This document shows, piece after piece, positions 22,633 to 34,649 of a DNA stretch of 64,000 nucleotides. The notes beneath the pieces are model-generated. The model did not search any database and had not been told where the DNA came from. It was given only the letters and a program-made list of their open reading frames with translations. The position numbers and the translations under genes are program-made. Origin of the DNA: Hyaloscypha bicolor E (Eukaryota > Ascomycota > Leotiomycetes > Helotiales > Hyaloscyphaceae); contig NW_020194685.1 in assembly GCF_002865645.1 (NCBI RefSeq), forward strand, positions 2,505,363-2,569,362, in the 5' to 3' direction. How positions within the stretch are numbered: position 1 is the stretch's first letter; each line of letters opens with the position of its first letter.

Positions 22633-23980
22633 GGACACCATTGGGCGTCTAGTCACTCATGCTGATGTCGATGTTTGCTCTCGTTACCTCAGGATTTGGG
22701 CTTCCTGATAACTCTGGGCGAACAAAATTCGGCGAGCATTTCCCTGCCTGGCAGGAAGTAGCAGCCTTTATTCAGGGAGTCCTCGCCATCGGGGTTTGCT
22801 CGGCTCATGTGGTATATACATGCATCGAAAAGTATAGCATATGACAATAAGCAACATGCATGCATGCATTGGCTTTGCTTTTCTTCCCTTCTGTGTTTCA
22901 TCAATGGACTATCTCGGCACGTACTGAATGCCTTCGATCAGCCGAACAAGGGACAGGAATGAGTCTAAGCTTTTTGATTGAACTTCAAGTGTGCATTTTC
23001 GGGCCAGGAACCCTTTGTTGCTTTTGCCTCGTTCAGTACAGCCTTCTCCGCTATCAGTATGCTTCTCCATGAATTTATTGAAGTTACCGTCCCCGTCTGA
23101 ATGTCGATTCCAGTTTGAACTCACAGGTTAAGGGCTCGATGATCACGACAAACCCTCCTCTCCCGAGTAATCTCCTCAAAATCCCTCAAGTGTGACCGTT
23201 TTTAGCACTAGTGGTCTGTCAAAGCATTACTCAGACACAGGTCAGCCGTGCGTAGCTCGGAGGTTCTAGATCTCTGCCCGGCTTGCCCCTCACGAGGGAA
23301 TCTTGGCCTGCAGGTCGGCAAAGCTTGTCTAGAAGTCACCTGATTTAGTGGTCGGATCCACCACTCACAAGCTGCAGGTTAGCCTTACCCGTCGACGCCA
23401 AGATTCAATCTTAAACGTTGTATAAATGGTTTCGTGAGAGGACAATTCGAGTTGCAATGTCGGTTCTGGGGAGCAGCATGTGCCGTCTAGAAGGGTTACG
23501 AGATGAGAAAGATAACATCACCCCATTGCAATATCTTGCTCGCCCAGAAGCAGCCGACTGCTGCGTCTAGATCCAGCCTCTGGGACTCTGACCCAATCAA
23601 ATCTTCCGAACAAGCTGGAATGCAATATTGCGGGGTAGCGGTATATGTCGAAATCTCGGAGCTATTCAGTATGCGCGATTTTCTGAAACGGCATGTCACC
23701 CTTATCGCGAGCTGAGTGCGAGGAGGGAGGGAAGTGGTTGAAGCAGTACAACGCAATTGCGCGATTTAATTTTCTACGACTTGTGAAAACATCAGATGTC
23801 AAACTCTCACAACTACGCGAGGTCACACGATCCTCAACCCCGCGCTAGTAAACACTTAGAGGCATACCCCCCCTCGCCTTCTCAGCCTTCCGTCGTTGTC
23901 GTCGCGATTTTTCGAATCCAACAATCCGAGATTCAGCGCCTCAGGCCTTTCGGCCATTGGCCCACCACCACCAGGCCGCC
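22633..23980. other. 1.35-kb intergenic stretch
   Basis: Lies between the 2EXR gene and the ATPase on the same strand. A (CATG)n-like run occurs at 22855-22867. Small frames (for example 22659-22844) have no family I can name. The final 150 bp is C/T-rich, as expected of a 5' leader. Confidence 0.45.
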
Positions 23981-26900
23981 ATGGACCCCCAAGCCGAAAA
24001 GAAGGTGGTCGCGGCCGAGGATACTGTGGAAATGGTTCAGACTACCACCCACCTCGGTGGCGACCACAGGATTCAGTTCATCCCAACCGTGAAGCCAGAA
24101 AGGGAACCCAGGGCCGGTGCCAGAGATGATGGCTCAGCGTTTGTTCCTCCGTCGCGGCGATCTCAATCCGTGGGCTCCCTCACACAGCGACGACAATCTG
24201 GTGTTTCTCTTCCTCCCGTGATCTCTGAAAAGCAGAAGGCTCGTCGTGAGCAGGAAAAGGAAGAGGAAAAGAAGCATGTGGATATCAACGAGCATCTTAT
24301 GCCTCACCTGGAAGTGGCCGAGAAGTACCACACAAGAATCAACATGGCAAAACCTGGAGATTCACTGGGCTTGACATCCGAACAAGCTGCGCAACTGCTT
24401 ACTGAGTATGGTCCCAATATTTTGACCCCTCCTTCAAAGAGACATTGGATCCTCAAGTTTTGGGACTGTTTGAAATCTCTATTCAACTTGCTTTTGATTT
24501 TCGCCGGTATTCTGGAGTACATTTTGCTTGGTATCAACTTCCATGAAAACTTCCAAAATGTGAGTCTCACATCGATGTCATCGTCAGGGAACGCCAGGTA
24601 CACTCACTTATACTTATCATTTCCAGACTTACCTGGGTGCCATTCTAATTGCGGTTGCCTTCATCAATGCCTTCATTGAATTTTACCAGCAACAAAAGTC
24701 TCAAGCACTTTTGGAGTCATTCCTTAACATGATTCCAGCCAAGTGCATGTGCATCCGCGATGGCAAGCTGGCTCAGATCGAAGCTGCTACTTTGGTACCA
24801 GGTGACGTTGTTTATGTCCACATGGGCGATAAGACTGCGGCCGATCTTCTGGTATTTTCTGCTTCGGACTGCAAAGTCGACAACTCCTCCTTGACTGGTG
24901 AATCCGAACCGCAGGAACGCACCAAGGACAACGATATGATGAATCCATTGGAAGCTTCCAACCTCATGTTCAATAGTACCTTGGCGATCTCTGGTGAAGC
25001 TTATGGAATCGTTATTCGCACTGGAGACAGTACAGTCCTTGGCCAAATTGCATATCTAACAGCTGGCGAAGACAAGATGATCTCTCCTTTAACACGTGAA
25101 ATCGACAATTTTGTCAAGCTTATTGCAACCATCGCCATCATTACAGCTCTAGTCTTCTTCGGCGTGGCATTCCCAGTCAACAACAACAATGTAACCCTAG
25201 CAATCAATTTCGCAATCGGAATTTTTGTTGCTTGGGTGCCTGAAGGCCTCCCTGCCACAGTCACGATGCTCTTGACTATTGCTGCAAAGAGAATGGCTAC
25301 TCAGAATGTCTTGGTCAAAGATTTGAAGGGCGTGGAAACTTTGGGTGCTATCACGCTCCTGGCTACCGACAAGACCGGCACTTTGACAAGGAACCAGATG
25401 ACCACGACCAATATTTGGACCTGTGGCGAGCTTTACGAAGCCTCTGATCGTGCTGGTGCCGAAAAAGACATAGCCACCATAGACCATGCGGGTGTGCTCG
25501 AAATTCTGCTTATCTCTGCCCTCTGTTCTAAAGCAAAATTCGATCGGGTTGACGTTCCTATGAAGGAGCGACAGATTATGGGGGATGCCACCGAAACAGG
25601 ACTTATTCGCTACGCCGCCGGACAGCTGAGAGACTACGACAACCTCGCCAACCTTTACCCGAAAGTCTTCGAACTCCCTTTCAACTCCGAAACCAAATGG
25701 CATATGAGCATCCACAAAAAGCCGCACGCCAACGGCTACCTCACCCTGTTCATCAAAGGCGCCCCGGAACGTGTCTGGAAGCTCTGCAACCGCATGCTTA
25801 CCGGCACGGATGGCGAATGCGCTCCCATGTCTCTCGCCTACAAAACCGCCTACGATGAGACTTACGAGCACATGGCGTCTCGTGGCCATCGTGTGCTCGG
25901 CTTTGCTGAGATGCTTTTGCCGGGCGATAAGTATCCCGAGGACTTTGTCTTTGACAAGAAGGAGAAGAACTATCCATTGGGTGACTTCATTTTCGTTGGA
26001 CTTGCAAGTTTGCAGGATCCGCCGAAACATGGAGTCAGAGAGGCGATTGGGAAGTGCAGAGCTGCTGGGATCAAGGTGATTATGGTTACTGGTGATCATC
26101 CTTTGTGAGCATATTCTCTTTCTGATTGTTCCACGGATGGTGGTACATTTGAGTTCCTTGGTCACATGATACTGACTAAATTTCCAGAACTGCTGAAGCT
26201 ATTGGCCGCAAAATCAACTTGATGCTCAGCGAAACCAAGGCCATGGTAGCTAAGCGAAGAGGTAAGCCCATTGAGGAGATCCAGGAAAACGAATTCAAGG
26301 CCATTGTGGTTCATGGCGAGCAAGTTGACACTTTAACCGACACTGAATGGGACAACATCTTTTGGAAGGATGAGATTATCTTTGCTCGTACATCCCCCAA
26401 GCACAAGCTGGAAATTGTCCGCCGAGGGCAGTCAATGGGCCATATTGTCGGCGTAACTGGTGACGGTGTCAACGATTCGCCCGCTTTGAAGAAGGCTGAT
26501 CTGGGTATTGCCATGAACATCTCCGGCTCCGATGTCTCCAAAGAAGCAGCTTCCATGATCCTATTGGACGACAACTTCGCAAGCACCGTGCGTGGTATCG
26601 AAGAAGGGCGTCTCATCTTCATCAACCTCAAAAAGTCGATCCAGTACACCATCACCCACATCTTTCCCGAGGTTGTCCCCAATTTACTCTACGTCATTGT
26701 GCCCATTCCACTTCCTCTCTCAGCCATCTTGATTCTAGTTATTGATCTTGGCTTCGAACTTATCGCTGCTTTGTCTTTTGCTTGGGATCCACCTGAGACT
26801 GAAGATGGCCTGATGAAAGTACCGCCGCGAAAGCCAGTCACACTAGAAACCTGCAATATCTTCCGTGCTCGCGCTCTACGCCAAAATAGATCACGTTTCG

Positions 26901-27714
26901 ATGAAGAGGCAGGTCTCATCGTCCCTCTTGAAGATCAATCCAAAATCCAGCAATGGATCTGGGGCATTCGACAGTTTTTCACAAAGTCTTATTGGGCGGA
27001 CAAGTTTGAGAATACAGGCGCTGAAGTGCTGGTCGATGGCCCCGTCCTCTCCTGGGCTTACCTCGAAATCGGTGTTATCGAATCGATTGGGTCTTTGGTG
27101 GCATTCTTCGTGGTTATGAATAAGCGTGGCATTACTCCTTACGATGCACATATCATGCAGAAGGGCAACGGACCTCCAACGAACTATTTCAATAGCGATG
27201 CGCAGACGTATAATGGTATCGATGGCCGCACCCAAGCTGATATCTTGGCTGAAGCGCAGTCGATGTGTAAGCCCTCCACCCCCCTCCGTCATCCCACCTC
27301 CAGAACCACATAACTAATTCAGTCGATAAATGACTAGACTACTGGTCCATAATGACCATGCAAATGTTCAACCTCTTCGCCTGCAAGACCCGCTTCACTC
27401 TCCCATTCGGCAAATACATGTTCGCGAACCGCGCGACCTTCTACTGCATCCTGGCCGGCGCCTCGCTCGCTGCATTCGTCATCTACACGCCTGGCGTCGA
27501 AGTCGTGTTCAAGACTTCGAGATCTTTGAGTCCCCTGTATTGGTTGATCCCGATGGCGTTTGGGTTTGTGGTTATTGCGTATGCGAGTCTGAGGTTGATC
27601 GTCAGGAGGAGAGTAAAGCCGATTAAGTGGAATCCGGATATTCAAGGATTGCAGATGTACCCTACGATTCGCACTTTTAGGAGTATGTCGAGGAGGAGTA
27701 GTAGGAGTCTTTGA
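23981..27714 (+). CDS. Type IIC P-type ATPase (Na,K-ATPase alpha-like cation pump)
   Basis: A plasma-membrane-type cation pump of the fungal type IIC group. Four exons: 23981..24559, 24627..26104, 26188..27266, 27338..27714; introns are 67, 83 and 71 nt and the product is 1170 residues. Motifs: LTGES (about residue 283), VPEGLPATVT in TM4 (about 398), the phosphorylated Asp in DKTGTLT at residue 441, MVTGDHPLTAEAI across intron 2, and TGDGVNDSPALKKAD (about 777). TM5 has FPEVVPNLLYVI and TM6 IDLGFELIAALSFAW. The cation-site Glu in TM4 and TM5 and the first TM6 Asp are kept, but the second TM6 Asp of DLGTD is Glu here. A long basic, Ser-rich N-terminal extension (about 120 residues) is fungus-like. 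In intron 3 an earlier AG is skipped because it would bring a stop. Pumped ions are not determined. Confidence 0.94.
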
Positions 27715-28375
27715 TGAAGAGTCATTGGGTGGACGGGGGATTTATTTTTTGTTTGCGGTGAGGGATGGCGGTTAGTTGTGGATGGAAGAAAGGGGCTTGT
27801 TACTGCTCTGAGCTTTGAGCATATGTTTGTGATATGATATAGATCTCTGGTCTTTGCTAGGCAGGATGGCACTGAATGCATTCGTTTCACTTCTCTGAGG
27901 GAGCGTTGAGCGGTTCTTAGCATTGGTACATTTCTAGATAAACGAAGGATAATGTCAGACATGGCATTGCGTTGTATTTAGCTGGTCTTATATATAACTT
28001 TTTGTAGCAAAAGTTCTCTGTTGGGATTTCAGAGGACCTTTGATGATCGGTGTATCCGAGGTTTGCCGTTCCCTCTAGCTCCTTGAAACATACTGCTGTT
28101 GAAGTCTAGTCATTAGCATGTGGTATAGAATTCGTGTGGTGACACCGCATCAGATAAAACAATCGCTTATGCCACTTACTCAAGACAACACACGGTGCGG
28201 GCTCCGTGATAGCGCTGCCACTCACACTTCACCGTTTCAGCTGGACCCCTCTTTCATTCTCAACCCCCAAAATCTTTACTGGGTTGACTCGAAGACTGTA
28301 TCTAGAAGCCTGGAGAAACATTTAATTTCGCTTCTATGGGGCAAGCATTCCAAAATTTAACTCGATTTGGGCCGC
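27715..28375. other. Intergenic after the ATPase
   Basis: Includes the ATPase 3' UTR region and marks the change from gene-dense to decayed DNA. No gene was recognised; the first sign of the HET relic begins near 28380. Confidence 0.4.
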
Positions 28376-28990
28376 AGCCTCGACATTAAGGGCGAGATTC
28401 AAGGCTGCACTCCCAATACTGAAGCCGAAGGAATTGGGGACAGGCGTTATCCCGTCAAGTGTACTATGAAAGCTGTGGACCTCAACAACAATCCTGATTC
28501 TGAAGCGCTTTCATATACGTAGGGAGACGGTCTAATATTCTACAGTTGCCAGAAAGCTGTAGTGCTACAGAATGAGTGGTACAAACCCATATACGAAGTT
28601 TTTATCGACGGCCATCCAGTGTCAGAGTCACTGCGAATCTCTTCGCAACCATGCCCTCTTGGCGGTTCTATATCGAGTCCATCCTCGACACAACTCACGA
28701 TCCGGAGCGACTCGCCCAGCCGAAGGAGATGAACTATCAGCGAAAGAGCTATCTATGGATCGATTCGTTGCGTATCAACCTAAGTGATCTTCAAGAGCAC
28801 GCTTCCCAAGTCACCCTCATGGGCCGGATTTAGAGGACTGTCGCCGCCTGGCTCGACGGGGAGGATGAAGCGTCATTCCAAATTATGGCCACGCTCGGTA
28901 CCCTCTTGAAAATCCGGCCAGACCTCACTGGAAGATTAAAAACGATGAGCGTGTTCCACTCTCGAGACTCGGGCTTACTAATTCATGAAC
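28376..28990 (+). pseudogene. HET-domain pseudogene, N-terminal half
   Basis: The HET domain is found in fungal self/non-self recognition proteins whose activity can lead to cell death. This segment has the right motifs with breaks: EALSYT-stop-GD, where the family has a Trp (TGG to TAG near 28519); then VFIDGHPVSVTANLFATM; then SYLWIDSLRINLSDLQEHAS (family WIDSICINQ); then LMGRI-stop-RTVAAWLDG, where a Tyr codon is expected. The homology fades after about 28960, before the part that normally follows the HET domain. The missing C-terminal portion resembles the fragment at 36.4-37.4 kb. It cannot make a full protein. Confidence 0.8.
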
Positions 28991-30651
28991 ATTCGACCGA
29001 TTAACGTCCTCCAGTGGATGAACTTGTTTGCTTTCCTCAGCCGGTCCTGATTCAAACGAGCTCAGGTGGCGCAAGAGATGCGATTGCCAGGATTGTCATA
29101 ATATGAGTTGACGTAAAGGGTTTCAATATCGACACGATGATGGCGACGATGATCTTTCTGAGGCAAGCGAACGGAGCGACGGGCTGGGATATTTTGGTAT
29201 CATGAATCAATTTTCCATTTCTTGACTGCCACATGGAGTTAGTAAGCTTGCCGCTCTTGCTCAGACGCTAATCACCCTCGGTTCACCCTGTGCTCAGTCG
29301 ACTCGCCTGAGCGCCTTGAGCACCCGCCCTGAGCAGCTCACCTGAGCAGGCCTGATTATCCTGAGCAAAATCGTCACATGTTTTGACTTCTCGCTTTTTA
29401 ACCAATTACATCTGATTTGACCTCTGTTCTCTCATATCACTTTTGTTAAGTTTTGACAATAATACTCAAAGAGCCCAAACAAGCCCAAGGAACCCAAAGT
29501 GGACACTTTCCAAAAATGTACTTATAGCTTTGCTATATTATAAGTTAGATTGACATGAATACCCCCGAGGAGAATACTTCTCTTTCTTCTATAAATTCCT
29601 TCCTGTTCTATACTTGTCTTGATCTAAGTCCCCCACCCCCCATTCCGGCCACCTCGCCTAACTCCAAACCCCCCCCGTTCAACACTTAATAACTCTACAA
29701 CGCTTGTATTCCTATACAATTAGCTATAGATATAGTATTAGAGTCTTCGTGTTCAATATCGTGATCCCCAGCCATTATTTGAGCCTCTTTGATAGCCTTA
29801 ACGTCCACAAATCTGGAATTTGGGCTAGTCTGGACCTCCCTCCGTTTCCGTAGCTGAAATTGCTCTAACTCAGTAAGGATATTCCTACTCGGGAGGCGGC
29901 TTGCTACTATTACAGATTTATACTATAGTTTTTCATTAATATCCCAGACGAGTTCCGCGTTTTATTTTTTTCTTTTATGAGAGGTCATCCTCCCCAAGGG
30001 CGATTACTACCTCACGTAATCTCCTCGCCGGTATTGTCTTCTCTCTTTCTCCTTGGAGCCTAATTAGATGCCCGTACGAAGCATATCTACATACGATGCC
30101 TTCTTTATTACACGGGTTGCTGCGAGCTCTCGTATAACAGTAGCTAGCCCTTTCATCTGGGCTTGCAGTCTGCGCCACCTCAATATCCTCCCTTCCCCTC
30201 CCCCATTTTAAAGCCACCCCTTTTACCTTATCCCACACGTCTCTAACTCGTACGGGCCAATTATCTCGTACGAAGGTCTGAATTATCTGGATTATACTAG
30301 TTATGTCCCTGCTTGCCGCAATAGCGCAATAGCGTCCAGATGCGTCACGCATTCCATGTAGACTCCTTTGTTATCGATGGAGATGCTGTAATTAAAGGTT
30401 GTTGAGTAATGATCTAGAAGCAGGCAGGAAAATAAAGAAGAGAGGCCGTTATTCAAGTAAATGATAGGAACCAATCTGTTAAATTACTTTAAGGAAATTA
30501 ATCAGGCGGTGAAGACCCGACAGAAAAGAGTATAAAGTCGTAATTGAGGAGATTATATCCAAATGACCCCCGAACTTTTTTGGTGATCTGGCAAATGATG
30601 GCGAACCAGGTGCTACAGCCGCCAATATCTTGAAATGAGGAAAATGAACGT
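28991..30651. other. Repeat-like stretch with CTGAGC motif cluster
   Basis: No gene with a known family. A cluster of CTGAGC motifs lies at about 29290-29370. Further on are T-rich and C-rich tracts and a 125-codon minus-strand frame (29975-30352) starting MRDASGRYCAIAASRDITSI that I do not recognise; it could be transposon debris. The last part is the 3' side of the Clr5 gene. Confidence 0.4.
29290..29370. repeat. Cluster of CCTGAGC motifs (left)
   Basis: About six CTGAGC-type units (CCTGAGCG, TTGAGCAC, CCTGAGCA and similar) occur in 80 bp, mostly in one orientation. A matching cluster in the opposite orientation is at 36121-36205. Confidence 0.6.
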
Positions 30652-32812
30652 TTATGAAGTTTTAGACATCTTGTCACATATGCCTTTGATGTCAGCGTAC
30701 TCATCCCATTCGCTAGTCGGCCAGGTTTGGCCGTTTTCGTGGCTTCCATCCCCACTCATGTCCGAGCTCATAGGCCCGCTGCTAGCGCTTTTCTTGCTCA
30801 CCCTCACATTGTCACTCACTGTTCCGCTTCTGCTTAAAGTAGAATTGGAGACTGTTCTTCCTTGTGATGGGACAATCGATCTTACTGGCAATGTGAGCTG
30901 CGCTTGGAGAGACAGGTCGGCGGGCAAGATAGCGCAGCGGAGCCCGGGCAAGTTGGACTGCAAGTAATTTTCAACAGGAAGAACTGAAAGCCCATTATCT
31001 GAGACACTGATCTGATTCTTCATGTAGTCCAATTTCGTCTCAATCGTTTTCACCGTCGAGCCTGGTCTGTCATTCTCGGACGGCAAATGTAGACGAAGGT
31101 TGTTGAAGGTGATCGTCAAAAATGCGGCGTGTTGATGAGTATATGAGCCTGATTCTATGGTAGACTCACAAGTCAGAAGTAATTGTTCTGCACTTGAGCT
31201 CCAATTCTCTTCTCCACTAAGAAGAAGTCCATATATCTGGTGGGCTTTTGCCTTTTCGCTAGCGTGACGACCGTTCAAGTAGAACGAGGAAGGCTGCAGT
31301 AGGTGTTGGTACAAGTACTTTGCCGGATAGACGAAGTTAAGAACAGTGCAGCTGTGTGCAAGGTGAAGTCCGTGGATGAAAAGTTCAGGACAAGCTCGGT
31401 GGATATCTTCATCAGACCTCAAGGCTTTTAGTGTTAACATCATTTCCTTTAGGGTTCTTGTTAATGAATCCCAATCTTGCTCACTCAGCCAAATCAATTC
31501 TGCGAATAGATAGTATATTCGTCCGAAGAATCGGTCATTTTCTTGGAGAGAGTAGTTGGTACAGTCGAGGATAAAGTGGGTCAAAGCAATGAACAACCAC
31601 TTTGTTGATTTTTCCAGGCGGCCAGTCCTAGCGAAGATTGTTCCAAGTAGGGCTGCGACGCTCTCCTGGGAGTCTATGGCAATGAGGCCGCGGCAATGGT
31701 CCTCTGCCTCGTCGTATTTGCCAATCTCAATAAGTGCTTCAGCCAATTCAAAGCGTACTGTCAATGCTTGAGGGGTGTATTCTCGATTTTGGCGTAGATA
31801 TCGTGTGAATTTGCCGGCAAGAGTAGACGGATCTTTATTCTCTTGCTCGACGACGATTATGGATCGAGACTCCAAGAAAGGTTGAGGCACGTTGTTGGGA
31901 AGGTCTGGCCATACATCGTATTCTTCGGAAGGCAATCCAAACTCTCCGAATTCTTCGGATAGATTGTGGTCGTTAACTACAGTATCATCGTGGTAGTTGA
32001 GTTGGTGAGACAATTCGAAGTGTGACCACGGCTGATGTTCATCCAAAAGCCACCTATCAATACCTCCTATCAATGAGAACCGGGGCTCATCCGGCAAGTA
32101 GATCCTGTAAGTTTCACCTGGCTCTATCTCCCATTGATGAGAACAAACAGAGCAAGCGTGGCCGAGGGAAGAGCTCAGTACTTGGGTGGAAGTTGATAGG
32201 CACACGGTGAGTTTCCCATAAGATTCCTGAGATTTTTAGCGGGATGTAAAAGAATAGAGGGCAATTAATTACCTTTTCAGAAGAGTCACCTTCATTCTCG
32301 GGACTTGGCGTGTGATATCGAATGTTACTCGGAAGTGCTACGAAGTTCATTAGGTTGAGATCAGAACAGGTTATCTAACAACTCACCAGGAGCTAAGGGA
32401 GGAGCAATGCCTCGACAATGTTTTTTCTTGAAGTTCTCAATTCTCTTTTGAGTGATGGGTGTGTCTTCAAAAGAGAAGACAGTTTTCTTCCTTTTTTGTG
32501 CACGCTGCGCTTCTACCGCGACAATGGCGTGCATAGTGGAGGCTGGAAAGTGCTTAAAGAAATTCCATTCTTTGACCTTTTCTTTCCATCTCGAAATGCT
32601 AGATTTCGTGAGATCTCTATTTCATTTTACTCTTGGTATGTGCAATTTAAAGCTTACCATGCCTGAAATCCGTGAATTGCCTGCAGCTGTGCCTGAACCA
32701 ACCTAAGTGGGTTCTTTTCTACCACGTACAAGCGATGGACCTCCCATTTGATCCTTTGCCAATCTTCGGGTCCAATGTCTCGGGCTGTAAAATGGGAATC
32801 GTCATTAGCCAT
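30652..32812 (-). CDS. Clr5-domain protein
   Basis: The Clr5 domain is a helix-turn-helix-like N-terminal module of fungal proteins, first named from a fission-yeast silencing factor; nuclear DNA-related function is likely but unproven here. Four exons: 32658..32812, 32387..32598, 32273..32337, 30652..32226; introns are 59, 49 and 46 nt and the protein is 668 residues. The domain reads EDWQRIKWEVHRLYVVEKNP and, across intron 1, HGFQACISRWKEKVKEWNF. The middle and C-terminal part is helical and TPR-like (RFELAEALIEIGKYDEAEDH, then AALLGTIFARTGRLEKSTKW), typical of the family. The C-terminal 100 residues are Ser-rich. It is one of few intact genes between 28 and 38 kb and sits between the two HET fragments. 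Confidence 0.85.
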
Positions 32813-33238
32813 GATGGAAATGAGATGGCAAGGTGTGTAGAGCGAGGCAATGGAAACGGGGCAGAAATAGAATGCTGAGCGCAAGGCGAAGGTTTGAAGA
32901 GAAGAGGAGGAAGATATCGACAAAAAGTCAACCCTGAACGGCTTGATGAGTAAGTCGACTGACCAATTGCACCAAATTTCCTACTCGCTAAACCTCGAGA
33001 ACGCCACAGCCTATGCCGCGAACCAGTGGTCGAGGGTGTGCCAAAGGTTATGCATGATATGGGTTCGGACCTGACCACTCACCACACTCATGCCAAAGTT
33101 TACGCCAAAAGCGAGACGAATCAAATAGGTCAGACAGTAATCCCTACATGGGTCCCGTCGGTTGATGCACCGGATCTAATAGAGTACATCGCGAAGCTGT
33201 TGTGGAACCCGAGGTCCTAAAGTCTAGCGAATAGCCGT

Positions 33239-33356
33239 CACCCATCAGCGAAAACCACCACCCGCCACCGAAAATCGACCCCTTTAATAAAATCAACGCT
33301 TATTAGCGGAAAACGACGCCAGTTATTGAAAATCATTACCCATCAATGAAAGCGAG
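33239..33356. repeat. Degenerate ~20-bp tandem repeat, six units
   Basis: Six consecutive units of 18-21 bp share the pattern ACCCATCAGCGAAAAC with substitutions (for example CACCCGCCACCGAAAATC and ACCCATCAATGAAAGC). The period is steady although identity is modest. Confidence 0.55.
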
Positions 33357-33671
33357 GTCTACCAGAGGGTGCTAATTATAAGTACGAGGATTGAAAATCG
33401 TTTCTAGATTTTAGGGTAGCTTTTGCTAATCCCTAGTCAGGGGTATGATTGTTATGGCTACATTTTCGTGAGGCCGGAATCCCCCCTTTTGGCCATTTAA
33501 GCGAGAAACCCTACCACTTTAAGAAGCGAATTTTGCCCGTGCACTACTTAAAGTATATGTTTATCCTATGTATTTCTATATAATAGATCAAATAATTAAA
33601 TAATTAATTCTTTAAAGCCTTAGACTCATAATTATAACTCTTCTTTTAAAAATTTAATATTATATGGTTTT

Positions 33672-33904
33672 TGTGACGGCAGGAACAGAGCAATGGAACG
33701 AGGCTCAAAGATCAATGATTTCCTATGTCTTGAGAATTTAAAGCTAAGGAGGAAGGAGTGAGGTGTGGCAGTGGATAAGTAGGTATGGCCAAGACTACTG
33801 AAACGCTGAGCTTTGGAAGCGAGCTTGGTTTGAACCATAGCTTGGAACCTTAGCTGAAACCAACCCCTTTGGCTGAAACCAACCATGTGACACCAGCCGT
33901 CACA
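33672..33904. mobile_element. Solo-LTR-like element, copy 1
   Basis: A 233-bp element starting TGTGACGGCAGG and ending CCAGCCGTCACA, so it has TG...CA ends and about 12-bp imperfect inverted termini. It is flanked on both sides by GTTTT (33667-33671 and 33905-33909), a 5-bp target duplication. A related copy in the same orientation is at 45727-45962. TG...CA ends plus 5-bp duplications fit a solo LTR; a small inverted-repeat element is the alternative. No internal coding frame of note. Confidence 0.8.
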
Positions 33905-34649
33905 GTTTTGTTATATTATTAATTATAACTTTATATATATAAGTGAAATTTTGCTAAGTTATTTTATATAGGCTTAAAAGTAGCAAAAAGCGATTTTAGT
34001 AAAGTGCGGGGTTAGTAACTTGTAGCTTTTGGTAGAGAAGTTAATGCCTGACTAAACTATAGCCATAATAATCGTACCTAGCTAAATGACAGCCGTACGG
34101 AGAGACTAATAATAGGGGTCACATTTGTATATAAGTACAGCCTATTTACTATACTAGAAACAGGAGTGCGATTAATCATTCTTGCAGGCCAACCTCCCTC
34201 TCTTCCATTCTCAAGACTGACACAAAACAGGCCTAGAACAGGTTCCCAATCAAGAGTATTATTGTAATAAGTGATTGTTACAAGGGTTAAGCGTTGTGGA
34301 TAATTGCTTATTACGCTATTGACTCGCTTTCACTTTTGCGTTTCTGTAGCGCCAGGCGGCTTCGGTTTGTAAGCGCACCCGCTGCTCTCCCATTTAATTC
34401 CTTTGTCACAGAGTCGCTATCTAAGGAACACTGCTATCTGTCACAACTTGTTTCCAGCCTTCCACCAACATAGGCCTTGCACAACACTGTGCATTAATAA
34501 TTAAGATAAAGCTAAGAAATGAATTTTGGATAGGCTAGTAGACATCTCGGATCCTCTATCATTAGCACCTGCTGACAGGAAACACCAGTGGTACTAGTTC
34601 ACCCACCCATGGACGACGCTTGCTTTATTAATGAATGAAAAGACAAGAA

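Larger units (their letters stand above)
32813..34640. other. Gene-free, partly AT-rich stretch with repeats
   Basis: Contains a degenerate tandem repeat (33239-33356), an AT-rich block (about 33540-33670), a solo-LTR-like element (33672-33904) and further AT-rich DNA to about 34500. No gene is recognised. Confidence 0.5.

Noticed and set aside
22659..22844. Small membrane-like frame downstream of the 2EXR gene
   Set aside because: Short, no family and no splice support; more likely 3' UTR or chance.
25197..26165. 322-codon minus-strand frame within the ATPase
   Set aside because: Mirrors the conserved catalytic domain of the plus-strand pump; no domain of its own.
33239..33356. CRISPR-like array
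   Set aside because: Units are contiguous and degenerate with no spacers, and the genome is eukaryotic. The minisatellite at 37666 is likewise a plain tandem repeat.
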